The notes under the pieces are model-generated. The model was not told the origin of the DNA. It saw only the letters and a list, made by a program, of their open reading frames with translations, and did not search any database. The translations under genes were made by a program, and so were the position numbers. Positions 24,884 to 39,800 of a stretch of 64,000 nt of DNA are shown piece by piece. The stretch is from Mytilus californianus (Eukaryota; Mollusca; Bivalvia; Mytilida; Mytilidae): assembly GCF_021869535.1 (NCBI RefSeq), contig NW_026262701.1:49355278-49419277 (forward strand), written 5' to 3'. Each line of letters starts with the position of its first letter. Position 1 is the stretch's first letter.

Positions 24884-27800
24884 ATGCATTGGTAAGTTTT
24901 AATGTTTGTCTTATATTATAGATTTGCTTCTTTTTATTTATTTATTTGTTTAATTTATTCTTTTGTCTAACGTTTAAATTTTGTGTACACGAAATCAAAA
25001 TTTTGTGTCTATATTTCATATTTTCCCTCCTATTGTCATAATATTGACAAGAATATTTATTTTGTTATGCTTATTGTGATGTAAAAGCAAAAAATAACGT
25101 CACTGAAACCAAATACCGGGGAATGAGCTATTTGAAAACGGTCCGAAAAATGTCTTAGAAAATTCAAGGTCAGCAAATATCCGGTTTGTGTTTTTATACC
25201 GTAAATTTTGAAAAGCCGAGAGAAATAATATTTAGAGTATAAAAAGTACATTTAATATTTTCCTAGTTCATGGTGTTTTCTTACGGGAAACAATATTATT
25301 GTTACTACAGCAATTAAACCAAAAAGTATAGCCATCTTGTCACAACGGAAAAAAGAGCGATATTTTTATTTACATTCGAGATTTCAACTAGCTGTATATC
25401 AAATATGCCTGGTCAGATGAACAAGTTTTCTATTTCAAACTAAGTATTTCAACATTTTTTTCATTTTTTTTTTTTTTTTATAAAGAAACAGAAATTTAAA
25501 ATCATATCAAAAAGTATGCATTGTGTCCACAAAACGTAATTGACATCATGCTCGTTTTCTGACCTTTCTTTTCATTTCATTTCATGTATGAATTTAAACG
25601 AATCTATGACGCTTTTAAGAGGATAACCGTGAGAGAATCCGAAGTTATGCTATCAACAGAATTTGAGCTCGTAGAAAGTAAAATATGCAAGTTTAATGCA
25701 AAGCTGAGCCAGATATCATTTCCTTTTTTGTTTTATTTTTAATTTGTTATCAACCTGATTATTTATGAAATTTTGCCACAGGAAATTAAGCAAACAATAA
25801 TCTTTCTTAATTCGTCAGCCATGGATATTTTGGTTCAACCAAGTAAACAATACGCTAATACTTTTATTTTAAGATGTCCCGAAGGTGCATTTTTATCTGG
25901 ACGTTTGTAATCTAGTAGTTCAGGACACATCCATACGAAATGATTACATACAAACAAAAACATCTGCACCTTCATTTAGGAAAAAGGAGGGTGACTTGCT
26001 GAATTTGACGGTATTTTCATTTGTTGCTGGTATATCAACATTGATAACTCATGCTTCGTGTAGGTTAAAATCTATGATTAAATAGATTTATTATAATACC
26101 TGCTTATTACTTGCGATTTCTATGGATGAACTTAAATAGGCCGTTAGTTTTCTCGTTTCAATTGTTTTACATTTGTTATTTCGGGGCCTTTTTATAGCAT
26201 ACTATGCGGTATGGGCTTTGCTCATTGTTGAAGGCCGTACGGTGACTTATAGCTGTTAATTTCTGTGTCATTTGGTCTCTTGTGGAGAGTTGTCTCATTG
26301 GCAATCATACCACATCTTCTTTTTTTTATCTAGTTATATAAGGTTATTCAATGCATTAATAAAAGTAATCAATTCTGATGATTTGTCCATTTACCATTGG
26401 TACTTTTCAATTTTATTTGTTATCCGTTTTTTTCAATTACATGTTTTTCATTTATTTGTACGTTGAATGTCGTTTAGCATTTGGAAAGATTTGTAAGGCA
26501 TGATTTGAATTTTACCTATCTATTCCATATTTACCGTATTTATTATTATTCATTATTTCATGTTTAGAGTTTTGTTTTTTATTAAAACACCCACATACGC
26601 CAAGGTTTAGGATTTTCGAAGCAAATTAGATAACCCTGCTACAGCTGATTAAATACACGATTTCTAAATAGCTACTTGTAAATCTAGACTGGGTCTCCTC
26701 TCCCTTGCAACATACGGGTATCTGAGTCAACAGATAAGGGACAGGTGACAATATTAAAATAAGGAGATGTGGTATGATTGCCAATGAGACAACTTATGGC
26801 AAGCTGTTCTCGTCAAAACTATGTTTAAACCATTTTTTCGAAAAAATTACACACTGAGAATTTAAAAAATCACACTGAGATTTAAGAACCTTAAATAACA
26901 CACTGAGAAATTGAAATTACACACTGAGAAATCGAAATTACACACTGAGATTTAAAAATATGAAAAACACACACTGAGAATTTAAAATTACACACTGAGA
27001 TTTTAAAAAGACACACTGAGATGAAATAAATTGAAAAACACACACTGAGAATTGTTAATTACACAATGAGATTTCAAAAATACACACTGAGATTAATATG
27101 CAAATTACTAATGAATATTCATGAGATGAATAATTCAACAGATTAATATCTTGGTCTCCCGAACTCTTGTCATTATAATGAAATGCGGTTCCTACAACCA
27201 ACATTCGTAATAAATTTCAAGACGTAACCAACTTTTTTGCTAACTCGTAATCATAAGTTTTTTTGCCAATAATTCAGATTATTACTAACAGTATATCGGG
27301 ATTTTTGCTTAAAACTGTTTAAGCATGGTCCCTTTTCAAAAGTCTTTCAACTGTTACCCTGATTTTGCAAGGTAATTTCTTATATTTTTGTTACGTATAT
27401 TTTCAACTGTTACCCTGATTTTGCAAGGTAATTTCTTATATTTTTGTTACGTATATATGCAATAATAGGCACTCGGGGGGGGGGGGGGGGGGGGGATCAC
27501 TGCATTGCTTGTATTTTTTCAGATTGTTCCAATGTTTTCTTATCATTCTAATAAAGTTTTCACCATTTGGTTATATTTTGTAATGAGAGTAAGTGGGTAT
27601 TTTTCTTGTTCTATTGGTCTTTAATAACGTAGTTTTTCTATACGTTGTATTTTTAATGTTTTTTATAAAACATTTAGCGCCCAATTTGAAGGACTAAAGA
27701 GTTCTGTCCCCTTGTTGTTTTAAGCTTGTAATAGATTCAAATTAATTATGCTAATTAGATATGTGCGCATAAAAAGTGCGCACAAATCTCAGTGTGTGAT

Positions 27801-30800
27801 TTTAAATTCTCAGTGTGTAATTTCAAATCTCTGTGTGTTTTTCAGTTTATTTCATCTCAGTGTGTCTTTTGGGAATCTCATTGTGTAATTTTCAATTCTC
27901 AGTGTGTGTTTTTCATTTGTTGTAATTTCAGTGCGTTTTTATGAAATCTCAGTGTGTAAATTTTAATTCTCAGTGTGTGTTTTTAGGTTTTTTAATCTCA
28001 GTGTGTTTTTTTTTTTTTTTTAATTCTCAGTGTGTAAATTTTTCGAAAAATGGTTTAAAAATAGTTTTGACGAGAACGGCTTGCCATAACAACTATCAAA
28101 CAAAGTTAAATGAAGTGGATGTAAGCAATTATAGGCAACCGTACGGCCTTCAACAATGAGAATAACCCATACCTTACAGTCGGCTATAAAAGGCCCTGAC
28201 ATAAAAAATATGAAACAATTCAACTGAGAAAACTAACTGCCTAATTTATAACAAAACAATTTACGATAAACAAATATAACAGACATGAACCAACGACAAC
28301 CACTGAACTACAGGCTCCTGACTTGGGACAGGCACATAAAGAAATTATGTGGCGGGGTTAAACATGTTTGTTAGCCACCTGGAACAGTGGTGTAACAGCA
28401 CAACATAAGAACACACTATAAAAATCAGTTGAAAATGGCTTAACTCATTAGATCGATACAAAGAAAAACATCAAACTTATAGCTGTTAATTTCTGTGTCA
28501 TTTGGTCTCTTGTGGAGAGTTGTCTCATTGGCAATCATACCACATCTTCTTTTTTTTATCTAGTTATATAAGGTTATTCAATGCATTACTAAAAGTAATC
28601 AATTCTGATGATTTGTCCATTTACCATTGGTACTTTTCAATTTTATTTGTTATCCTTTTTTTTCAATTACATGTTTTTCATTTATTTGTACGTTGAATGT
28701 CGTTTAGCATTTGGAAAGATTTGTAAGGCATGATTTGAATTTTACCTATCTATTCCATATTTACCGTATTTATTATTATTCATTATTTCATGTTTAGAGT
28801 TTTGTTTTTTATTAAAACACCCACATACGCCAAGGTTTAGGATTTTCGAAGCAAATTAGATTACCCTGCTACAGCTGATTAAATACACGATTTCTAAATA
28901 GCTACTTGTAAATCTAGACTGGGTCTCCTCTCCCTTGCAACATACGGGTATCTGAGTCAACAGATAAGGGACAGGTGACAATATTAAAATAAGGAGATGT
29001 GGTATGATTGCCAATGAGACAACTTATGGCAAGCTGTTCTCGTCAAAACTATGTTTAAACCATTTTTTCGAAAAAATTACACACTGAGAATTTAAAAAAT
29101 CACACTGAGATTTAAGAACCTTAAATAACACACTGAGAAATTGAAATTACACACTGAGAAATCGAAATTACACACTGAGATTTAAAAATATGAAAAACAC
29201 ACACTGAGAATTTAAAATTACACACTGAGATTTTAAAAAGACACACTGAGATGAAATAAATTGAAAAACACACACTGAGAATTGTTAATTACACAATGAG
29301 ATTTCAAAAATACACACTGAGATTAATATGCAAATTACTAATGAATATTCATGAGATGAATAATTCAACAGATTAATATCTTGGTCTCCCGAACTCTTGT
29401 CATTATAATGAAATGCGGTTCCTACAACCAACATTCGTAATAAATTTCAAGACGTAACCAACTTTTTTGCTAACTCGTAATCATAAGTTTTTTTGCCAAT
29501 AATTCAGATTATTACTAACAGTATATCGGGATTTTTGCTTAAAACTGTTTAAGCATGGTCCCTTTTCAAAAGTCTTTCAACTGTTACCCTGATTTTGCAA
29601 GGTAATTTCTTATATTTTTGTTACGTATATATGCTATAATAGGCACTCGGGGGGGGGGGGGGGGGGGGATCACTGCATTGTTTGTATTTTTTCAGATTGT
29701 TCCAATGTTTTCTTATCATTCTAATAAAGTTTTCACCATTTGGTTATATTTTGTAATGAGAGTAAGTGGGTATTTTTCTTGTTCTATTGGTCTTTAATAA
29801 CGTAGTTTTTCTATACGTTGTATTTTTAATGTTTTTTATAAAACATTTAGCGCCCAATTTGAAGGACTAAAGAGTTCTGTCCCCTTGTTGTTTTAAGCTT
29901 GTAATAGATTCAGATTAATTATACTAATTAGATATGTGCGCATAAAAAGTGCGCACAAATCTCAGTGTGTGATTTTAAATTCTCAGTGTGTAATTTCAAA
30001 TCTCAGTGTGTGTTTTTCAGTTTATTTCATCTCAGTGTGTCTTTTGGGAATCTCATTGTGTAATTTTCAATTCTCAGTGTGTGTTTTTCATATTTTTAAA
30101 TCTCAGTGTGTAATTTCGATTTCTCAGTGTGTAATTTCAATTTCTCAGTGTGTTATTTAAAAAAATATGAAACAATTCAACTGAGAAAACTAACTGCCTA
30201 ATTTATAACAAAACAATTTACGATAAACAAATATAACAGACATGAACCAACGACAACCACTGAACTACAGGCTCCTGACTTGGGACAGGCACATAAAGAA
30301 ATTATGTGGCGGGGTTAAACATGTTTGTTAGCCACCTGGAACAGTGGTGTAACAGCACAACATAAGAACACACTATAAAAATCAGTTGAAAATGGCTTAA
30401 CTCATCAGATCGATACAAAGAAAAACATCAAACAAAAACACAGACAGGACGTTGCAGGGTATATATTTACAAGTTTACTTTAAACCATGGAAGTTTGAGA
30501 GAAAAAGTCATTTCCTAGTGCTTCTCTCTATGAATTATCTTGTCGGTCAGAACATAAAGTTTGTCCTACAATAATGCAGTTTCGGATTTTTTCAATTTGA
30601 TTTCATAAAACTATTTTGTGTGTGCATGATTCTTATAGGATACTCACTGCAGTGATAAGCCTGTGCATGGCAGAAGTAGCATGTCACTCAACGTTCAGAA
30701 CATTAATACCAAACGGAAACAATATTGACCATCCATGTCAGCCGAATGCGAAATGGCAAGGGGTTGGACATTCGGTAAAAGAAGGTGGTGGTCCAAGAAA

Positions 30801-33800
30801 TCAGTTTGGTCTCGCTTTTGCTGCCAACAACAAGGTAATATATTTACAGTAGAGAAAAATAAATGGACCCCATTGGGCAATCTGAAGCATACTACTGAAA
30901 CGACAGAATCATTTAGGACATGAAAACTTTAACGAAAACGAAGACAGACAACATAATATCCAAAAGAAAAGAAAAGAAAAGAAAAAGTATCGTAAAGAAA
31001 ACACTACACTCGGAAAACTAAAGATCGGTCAATACAAACCCAAACCCAAAACTGTCATGTTGCATATAAGGAGTGACAGATCGATGAAAAGCATAAAAAA
31101 TCAGGAAGAAAGGAAACCATGGAACATACTCGTAATTAACAGGAAACATACAGTGCTTATCGAAGAAAGACAAACGGAAGAAACGGAAAAGCGATACAAG
31201 TTTAAACAATGCAAGTGTGACGGGATTGCTTCCCTTAGTACTTGTAGTATATACTTAGCCAGCCGTAAGCGGTTGAGCTAGCGACGTACTTCTGTAGCTC
31301 AGTCGGTTAGAGCGCTGCCTTGTAAGACAGAGGTCCAGGTTTAGAGTCCCGGGGGAGACAAATTGATTTTGAAAAACGAATCGTGCTCTCCGGTTACACA
31401 AGACACAGAATCGGAATCGATGTTAATTTGTATAAGTATTATGCAAACATGTACATTAAACTCTGTTTTGGCACTTTATGAAATGCAAAACATTAGAGCG
31501 ATTTACAACTATAACAGAATAAAAGAGGTTGCTTAAAATATACATATTAACTACCTGTCATACTTATTTTCTCGCTGCGTTGAAGACCCATTGGTGGCCT
31601 CCGGCTGTTGTCTGCTCTTTGGTCGGGTTGCTGTCTCTTTGACATATTCCCCATTTCCATTCTCAATTTTATTAGTATGTTAAGACCGAAATCTAAAAAC
31701 AAATGTGTTTTTAAAATTCAAGATTTTATTTAAGTGATATAAACCAGTTAAAAAATCATACTCTATATTTTAGATCAATATGCATACACAAAGAATATAT
31801 CATTTTGACATACACAATCTTCTTATATTTTCTTTAGATTTCTATGACCAAGCAAAAAAATAACCCTAGTGCAAACGCTTTACAAAAAAATAATAAATCA
31901 AACTCCACATACCCTTTTCAATCAAGTTACTGCATAATCAGATTAATTTGATAGATACTTATTAGAAACGGTATCTGTAAAAAAAAATAGGAATTGAAAA
32001 AAATTGTGATGCTAATCAATTTAGGTATGGGACAAAACTCTGTGTCAAATGGATTCAGATGGAGATGGATTAACAAATGGATATGAATTAGGAGATCATA
32101 ATTGTGTATGGGTAGCTGGACAAGGAATGACACCAACGAGAGTCACAGGCATCACTCATCCCGGTAAGAATTGAAAAACATCCTTTAACACGTACACTCT
32201 ACATTGTGGAATTCAAAACTTGGAAATACAGACATTGTTTTTACCCTGCAATTTACACCCGGAACTTGGTCTTTTTTCTTTTTTAGCCATGGCATTGTCA
32301 GTTTATTTTCGACTTTTGAGTTTGAATGTCCCTTTGGTATCTTTCGCCTCTCTTTTGAAGCTTTCGTTGTTTGAAATCAAATAGTTGTCTCTGATTTTTA
32401 AAAGAAATAGATATATTTTAAACACGAACCACGAAGAGGACTCACATTGCCACTTGTTCAACATGGAAGCGTGGTAACATGTTCCTTTATTATAAAGGAA
32501 AAAAAAAAATTTTATGTACCTGTTATTTGTACAATAGTTGGTTGATTGCAGGATAAATATGTTTTTTTTTTTTATAATGTAGATTCTACCACACCAATCT
32601 GTTGATATATATCCACTATAGATAGTTAACATTTGAAAATTGAACTATCAAGAGTGGATAGGTATTGTCAACGGGATAAAGAGGTATAATCTGTCTCCTT
32701 ACTAATGAAAATAGCTGGTTGTAACGTTGCGAATGGTTGTGGAGGGAAATAAGTCAAACATTATAACCTGTCGTTTATCAAAAATTTACCAAACTAGTCA
32801 AATCCGATTTGATTGCATATATTTTTAGAACTTGTACAAAATATGTACAGGTTCGGAAATTGCATTAATAACATAAACGTTACTTTGTAAAGAACTGCCG
32901 AAGAGTCAGTAGTATTGACAGGAACATTGATAATGCTCGAGCCGCGGGTAATAATACCACGTCTTATTTTTACATTAAATTCTGCAAATGTCAATTAAAC
33001 TGCAGTTGTTGCAGAAATTTGATTAGCTTCATATTGTTTTTTGTTTACAGTATATTTTAATCTTTTGTTTTTTATTTGTTTTAGGAATATGTGATCCTTT
33101 CGATGCTCCAGAATGCTACGAAGCAAATAAATACCTCACAATATCATGTACACCAAACTCTTTTAACTGTAATGCAACACAAGATCCTGGTGAGTGAATA
33201 CCTGAGTGAACAGTAACAATTTCTCTATTAAGGCAAAATATACGGATTTGCAACGCTTCAACCCATAGATATCGACTAAAACAATCAATAACGAGTAACA
33301 AGTGTTTAAAATTATCGTTATAGGGAGAAATTGAACTTACAGTAAGTTGCAAGATCGGCATCAAACATTTCCAATGGCTCTGTCACAATTATTCTGAGAG
33401 TCTTAAATCGTCTTCGAACGGGTTTTTGAAGCGTATAGTCATCTTTGTAACCATTTTCTTGTTTTATAAATCCCAGGAGGATTCTTTCTCTTCAAAACCT
33501 CGTGAATCTTCTGCGGACCTGCATAGGCTGCCCCATTATGTATATATAGTAGACGTTTTCATTCGCTCTGTCCTCTTCTGTAGAAGTCGTATTTGAACAT
33601 ATGTTTTGCTAGACGATTAATCTTCGAACTACGTTCTTCTCTCTTCCAACTAATAAAATACCAGTCTTCGTGTACGAAGACGTAAAGAATATAACAGGAA
33701 TAAATGTTTAATTTAAATTATATCATTTAGCGTGAAAGATGACATTTTTTTTTTTTTACTATTTGATATAAGTTTGTGTGTATCACTATTTCCTCTATAT

Positions 33801-36800
33801 ATTTTCTCTTTTTTGCAGGTGTTGTCAGTTATACTTACTCCTTACCTTCGAACACACCAGTACCGAATACAGAAACAACATATATATGCATGGTATTTGA
33901 TTTTCCACAAGGGGAGGACCTCCATCTGATTGCTTATGAACCAGTATTAGATAACGCAGACGTGATGCATCATATCACGTTATTGGGGTGTATGCCTGGG
34001 CGTATGTATTTCATTCTTATATGTAAATATATAAACACCTTTACAAGTCATTCGTGTGTGGTTGGGGTTTTACTTAAGAAGGAGTAAAATAGTAATTGAT
34101 GTCACACTGAGTTGTTATATTTAGGGAGTTTTTATTGTACCGGTTTTAGAGTTCTGTAACCAGGAGACTGACTACTGATTGATGATGATAACGAGCTGCA
34201 ACCCACGACCGGTTGCAGACGTTGGCGATGCCAACGTTAGACAGTGACTAAGACTTAGTCACTTGCCTGGGAATACTCGCTTAAACTCCGCTTGTAGAAT
34301 TAGACACAAGTCCTATGCAGTAGTTAATAATTTATTGATTCAGGATGGAATACATGTACTTTTACAAATGAGCGGATGTTGTCAGTACGAATGCACGACT
34401 CTCACTGAAGTAAGAACTTCAGAAAACATATTTAAATCAAGAATTTACATGGTTACAATAATAGAAACGAGATTACCGAATGACAATAAAATAATACAAT
34501 TAGCACTTAAAGGACTAACAAAAGAATATAACAAAAATCTGTTGTTTGAGTTTAAGGCTTGATAGTGCTAATTGAAATGACTAAATGATTATTTATTGTT
34601 TACATAAGAAAACTTAAGAACTATTCAAAGCTGTGACTTTATCTATTATTTACAAGTAGAATTATCTTGAAACAAATTTTCGACTTTGTAAAAATATACT
34701 GACACTTAATTGTTACTTATAACACAAAAAGCTTTATAAAGAAAAATCGTTACATGTTAATAAAATTACTTTGACGGACAAATATTGCAAATAAAATGAT
34801 TTAGATAAAACGATAATAAGTATAACAATATAATGACATTTTATGACCGAACAGTGTGTCTGTGAAAGTCCAAAGATATCAGATTTAAGAAAACTAATCC
34901 TTTTAAATAGTTTTAAATAAAGATGCACAATTTACACAAATTATCGCTATCACACTTCACACTGAGTTGTTATATTTAGGGAGTTTTTATTGTACCGGTT
35001 GGAGACTTCACACTGAGTTGTTATATTTAGGGAATTTTTATTGTACCGGTTTTAGACTTTGGTATCTTTTGTTGTTTAATGTTCGAATGTCTTTTTTTTT
35101 CAAGTTTTCTATATGAAGTTTCAACTTTTAATCTTATGACAGTAACGTTCGGAAGTTGATATTATCAACATCTGTATCCTTTTAATAAAATTGTAAATTA
35201 TTCACGGTTGCATAGGAAGAATGGCAATGACTGTAAAACAAAACAAACACATGACAAGATTAAAACGACGGGTGCCACTAGTAGGTAGGAATTGCTAACC
35301 TGTTTGGAACAACTGACTTCATATACGTTCATTATTATGGTTTGTGTTGATCAAACAGTTTTTTCTTTGGTGTTTCTTGGTCTGTTGTTTTTATTTCCGT
35401 GCACATTTTTGTTGTTGTCATTGTCTTATCTTCGAATGATTGTTTATTAACATTCAGCGGCAAATATTTCATGCACATGCAGGAACAATAAATCAGTAAT
35501 GAATGTTCTGTAAAGTAGATAGAAAGGACAAGAGGTCTGAAAATTAAGCCTGGAACTGGATTGGGTATTTTGAAATGAAATCGGTCGGATACAGACCACT
35601 CAAATGGTCTTGTGACGGTTTTTTTTAACGTGCATGGGACGGCACTAACCCAACAAAAGGCTTTTGATTTCTTTCCAAATTCGTCTAGATGTGGATGCGT
35701 AGTATCCCACACAGACAATTGGACACCCCTTCACGTGAATTTTACTTCTGTAAAGCCAAGAGCAATTAACCATGCTGTTGATTCACGAAGTAGCTGTTAG
35801 ATATTGTTTGGTCGTTAACCAAAAGTGTCCAGCACGTAGCACAAATATACCTTTTTATAAAATATTTGTACTTTGCGATGACCATAGTGTGTGATTTGCA
35901 AACGCTTTATGCGTATAGATTAATCTGTTGCTTGTCTATCTCAACACATGAGATATGACATAACAGACGATATGCATTTAGGAAAGAGCGAGTATTAAGT
36001 GCCAGACCATTGCAGAACGAATATAAACAACAATTTTGATATCTAAACCTTGTTTCTAGATAACAATTAGGTCATACATAGCAATTACAGCTAGTGTATG
36101 TTCGGACTTCTTGCCTTAAATGATCATCGCTAATTATATAAACGGTACCAATTTTACTGCACCAGACGGGCATTTTAATGTCTCTTCATTGATGATCGAG
36201 GCTAAAATATTTGAAAATCCAAAGTCTCATACAAATGTGATCAACCAAAAGGACCTAAAGTATAGCCAAAACTGGACAAGGAATCAGAAGTTTGGCAAGT
36301 TTAACCCACCCACCAGGTTTAACCCACCATTTTCCTCGGAAAATGTCTGTAACAAGTCAGGAATATTTTTCTGTTGTTCTGTTGAATAATAGCGCTTGAT
36401 TTTGTCTGTTTTTATGGACTTCCCGTTTTTGAAATTACCTTGGAGCTCAGTATTTTTGCATGAGAGAGATATATTCCTTAATTCAAAATGATTTCTAAAA
36501 TTGTATAACAGTAAATTTCAATCAAACAATTTAACATACATGTATTTATATTCAATTCTTCAACTCCGGTTTTCAGTAGATTTCATGTTAGTGTAAACAT
36601 ATTTTATTAAATAAATCGTTATGTATAGCTACAAGAGTAAAGAAATAAATACGAAATATACAAGTGATTCCATTATTGGGATTAGGAAACAAGAGCAGTG
36701 CTCTTATATAAATCCGTCTCCAGGTTTCATGTTGTTCAACATATACTTTTTTGTGCATTTTTACGTGGAATGTTCGTGGACTGTTGATTTTCTTTTCGTT

Positions 36801-39800
36801 TTTTCATCCATGGTATTTACTATCAGCAAAAACATACGAAAGGTTTTTTTTTTCTGACGGAAGTGTCAGTGACTTATTCCAAAATCTTTGAGAACAGAAC
36901 ACATATTTTTTTCTGGTTACTGTATTTTGTATTTTCCCGTTGCATTTTGATTTTTATAAGTACAAGTAAGCAGTATAATTTCATGTTTTAGAGACAGTAC
37001 CTCCTGAAGAGGTTGGCATTCCTCATAAATGTGGAATGGCAGCTTCAAGTTCGTGTCAAACTGTATTAGGTGTATGGTCTCTGGGATTAGCAGGTCATTG
37101 TCTGACCGATGAAGCTGGAATCAGAATTGGGCAAAACATGTATACACAAGGTGCTATACAAGTATGTATATTATTTAACCTGTATATATTAGACTGTTGA
37201 TAATGATGTGATAATTTTTTTCTGAACGAAAATAAAAAATGAATTATTTACTTTCTGTATTTCGTCTAAGTTTTGATTTTCGTACATGCAAATTAGAAAT
37301 TCTGCAATTTCCAAGTTGAATGCATGAAAAAAAATAATCATACCATGTGAGCGAAACAAACATTGCAGAAACTGGCTTTGCCTGTTTTACATGGGAGGAC
37401 ATACATAACAAAACTTTTGTGTCATCAAAAACCCGGGATTGAACTCAGGTGCTCCGGAAAGGCTAAATTACCAACACACGTTCTTTTAACGGATAAGTAA
37501 TCTGCGTTTTGTTCTTCATGCACTAATAAACGTGTAGTGTATTAATCAGATGATTACTAATTATCAATACTGTTGTCCCTATCTTGAATATGATAACCCT
37601 TCATTATATAATCATGTAGCTAGAAGACGACCATTGGATTTTCGGGGAGGGAGGAGGATTTATTATTTTGTAAATGAACATCCTGGCCTGGTTAATTGCT
37701 GAAAATGTTTAGTCTTGCACAAAACAGGATGAATATGCATAATCTGCAACACAATGTGCAGGAAACAATAGTCTATAAAAGTAAAAAAAAAAAAAAACAT
37801 GTGTACCAACAATGGAAAAGGAATTTCAAATCCGCATAAATATCCTCCATCCCTCTCCCATCAGAATATCAAATCCACATAAATATCCTCCATCCCTCTC
37901 CCATCAGAATATCCTCCATCCCTCTCCCATCAGAATATCAAATCCGCATAAATATCCTCCATCCCTCTCCCATCAGAATATCAAATCCGCATAAATATCC
38001 TCCATCCCTCTCCCATCAGAATATCAAATCCGCATAAATATCCTCCATCCCTCTCCCATCAGAATATCAAATCCGCATAAATATCCTCCATCCCTCTCCC
38101 ATCAGAATATCAAATCCACATAAATATCCTCCATCCCTCTCCCATCAGAATATCAAATCCGCATAAATATCCTCCATCCCTCTCCCATCAGAATATCAAA
38201 TCCGCATAAATATCCTCCATCCCTCTCCCATCAGAATATCAAATCCACATAAATATCCTCCATCCCTCTCCCATCAGAATATCAAATCCACATAAATATC
38301 CTCCATCCCTCTCCCATCAGAATATCAAATCCGCATAAATATCCTCCATCCCTCCCCCATCAGAATATCAAATCCGCATAAATATCCTCCATCCCTCTCC
38401 CATCAGAATATCAAATCCGCATAAATATCCTCCATCCCTCTCCCATCAGAATATCAAATCCGCATAAATATCCTCCATCCCTCCCCCATCAGAATATCAA
38501 ATCCGCATAAATATCCTCCATCCCTCTCCCATCAGAATATCAAATCCGCATAAATATCCTCCATCCCTCTCCCATCAGAATATCAAATCCACATAAATAT
38601 CCTCCATCCCTCTCCCATCAGAATATCAAATCCGCATAAATATCCTCCATCCCTCTCCCATCAGAATATCAAATGGTTTTCCCCTACGCCAATTCATATG
38701 ATATCAATGGAGTACTAGTAATAGTTTCGAGTTGCATTGATTGTTCCTTTTCATCCTAAATTCCATTTCAAATAAAGGTTTGTCGATCTTAAAAAAAATA
38801 CTAGTAGACTGACAGTATAATACCAATTGTATATTTTTACAGCTACACTGGACAAATCCACTGCTTTCAAGCAGTCTAGTTGACGGATCAGGGCTGAAAC
38901 TTTACTTTACACCTAACTTACGTCCAAATGACGCTGGAGTTTTCGTCACTGGTCAGAGTTATCTGAAAATTCCATCGGGTCATGAGATCCATCATGAACA
39001 AGGCGAATGTCCAGCCGATTGTACAAAACAGCTGTTCACAGGAAATATTCATGTGTTTTCAGCTTTGAACCATATGCATTATTTGGGTAAATTAAATTAT
39101 TCTAGAAAAATCAATGTTGCATTTGGCTTGACTGAAAATAATCAAAGAGGTCATATTTCCGAATAAAAACTTCTAGATATAATCTACTAGTCAAAATATT
39201 TCACAACCGTACAAAAGTTAGATCTACAGACACTAACAAACCGGTATATACTCGGAAAAGAAATTGTTGCGAATAGATGAACACCACATTTGTAAAGCAT
39301 TATCTATAAAATCGATAATCACTCTCTGCTTGTTTGTTGGACTTGCTAGTATAATTGACAACCAGCTATAAAATATGAAATTGATTCTGGTCCAAAGCTT
39401 ATACAATATTACAATATAGTGTCGATCATTCATCTTTTATCATTTTGGTTCTATCATCTATTTGACGTCTGTATTAGGTTTTTGATTTTCAAAAAGTTTG
39501 GACTCGAGCATCAATGAAAAGACATAAATTGTCGAAATGCGCACCTGGTGTAGTAAAATTGGTACCTTTAAAGTTATTGTAAGGGCCTATATTTAAGTTT
39601 TTGCTCATTTTTTTAATATTAAGTCGCCGAATAGAAACAGCAAAAATGTGTTGTTTTTTTTTTAAATTCTAAATCTTTTATTTTTAGACCCAACCTAATT
39701 AAACTTTATGGAAATGTTGCCTGTTATGCCTAGAAGGGAAAACAGCATTTAAAACTTTTAAAATGGCCGCCATTGCTATGGAAACTGGGGAATTGCATTA

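Larger units (their letters stand above)
26236..30435. repeat. Tandem duplication, unit about 2.2 kb, in intron 1 of right gene
   Basis: Unit 1 covers about 26236-28475 and unit 2 about 28476-30435; the offset is 2230 bp over the first 1.1 kb and identity is very high (few mismatches over long stretches). Unit 1 has an extra internal 54-bp tandem duplication (27346-27455). Unit 2 lacks the right end of the inverted-repeat element and about 115 bp of flank. Recent duplication is inferred. Confidence 0.85.

Noticed and set aside
26236-30435. Assembly artefact as the explanation for the tandem duplication
   Set aside because: The two units differ by a 54-bp internal duplication, a terminal deletion and point changes, which a simple assembly duplicate would not show. 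Haplotype mixing remains possible.
31288-31360. Functional tRNA-Thr gene
   Set aside because: The anticodon stem has lost a base, and the T arm and acceptor stem do not pair; it is kept only as a relic.
34263-34562. 99-codon open frame after the hairpin cluster
   Set aside because: No recognised motif, no splice context, and it lies in an intronic insertion; chance cannot be excluded.
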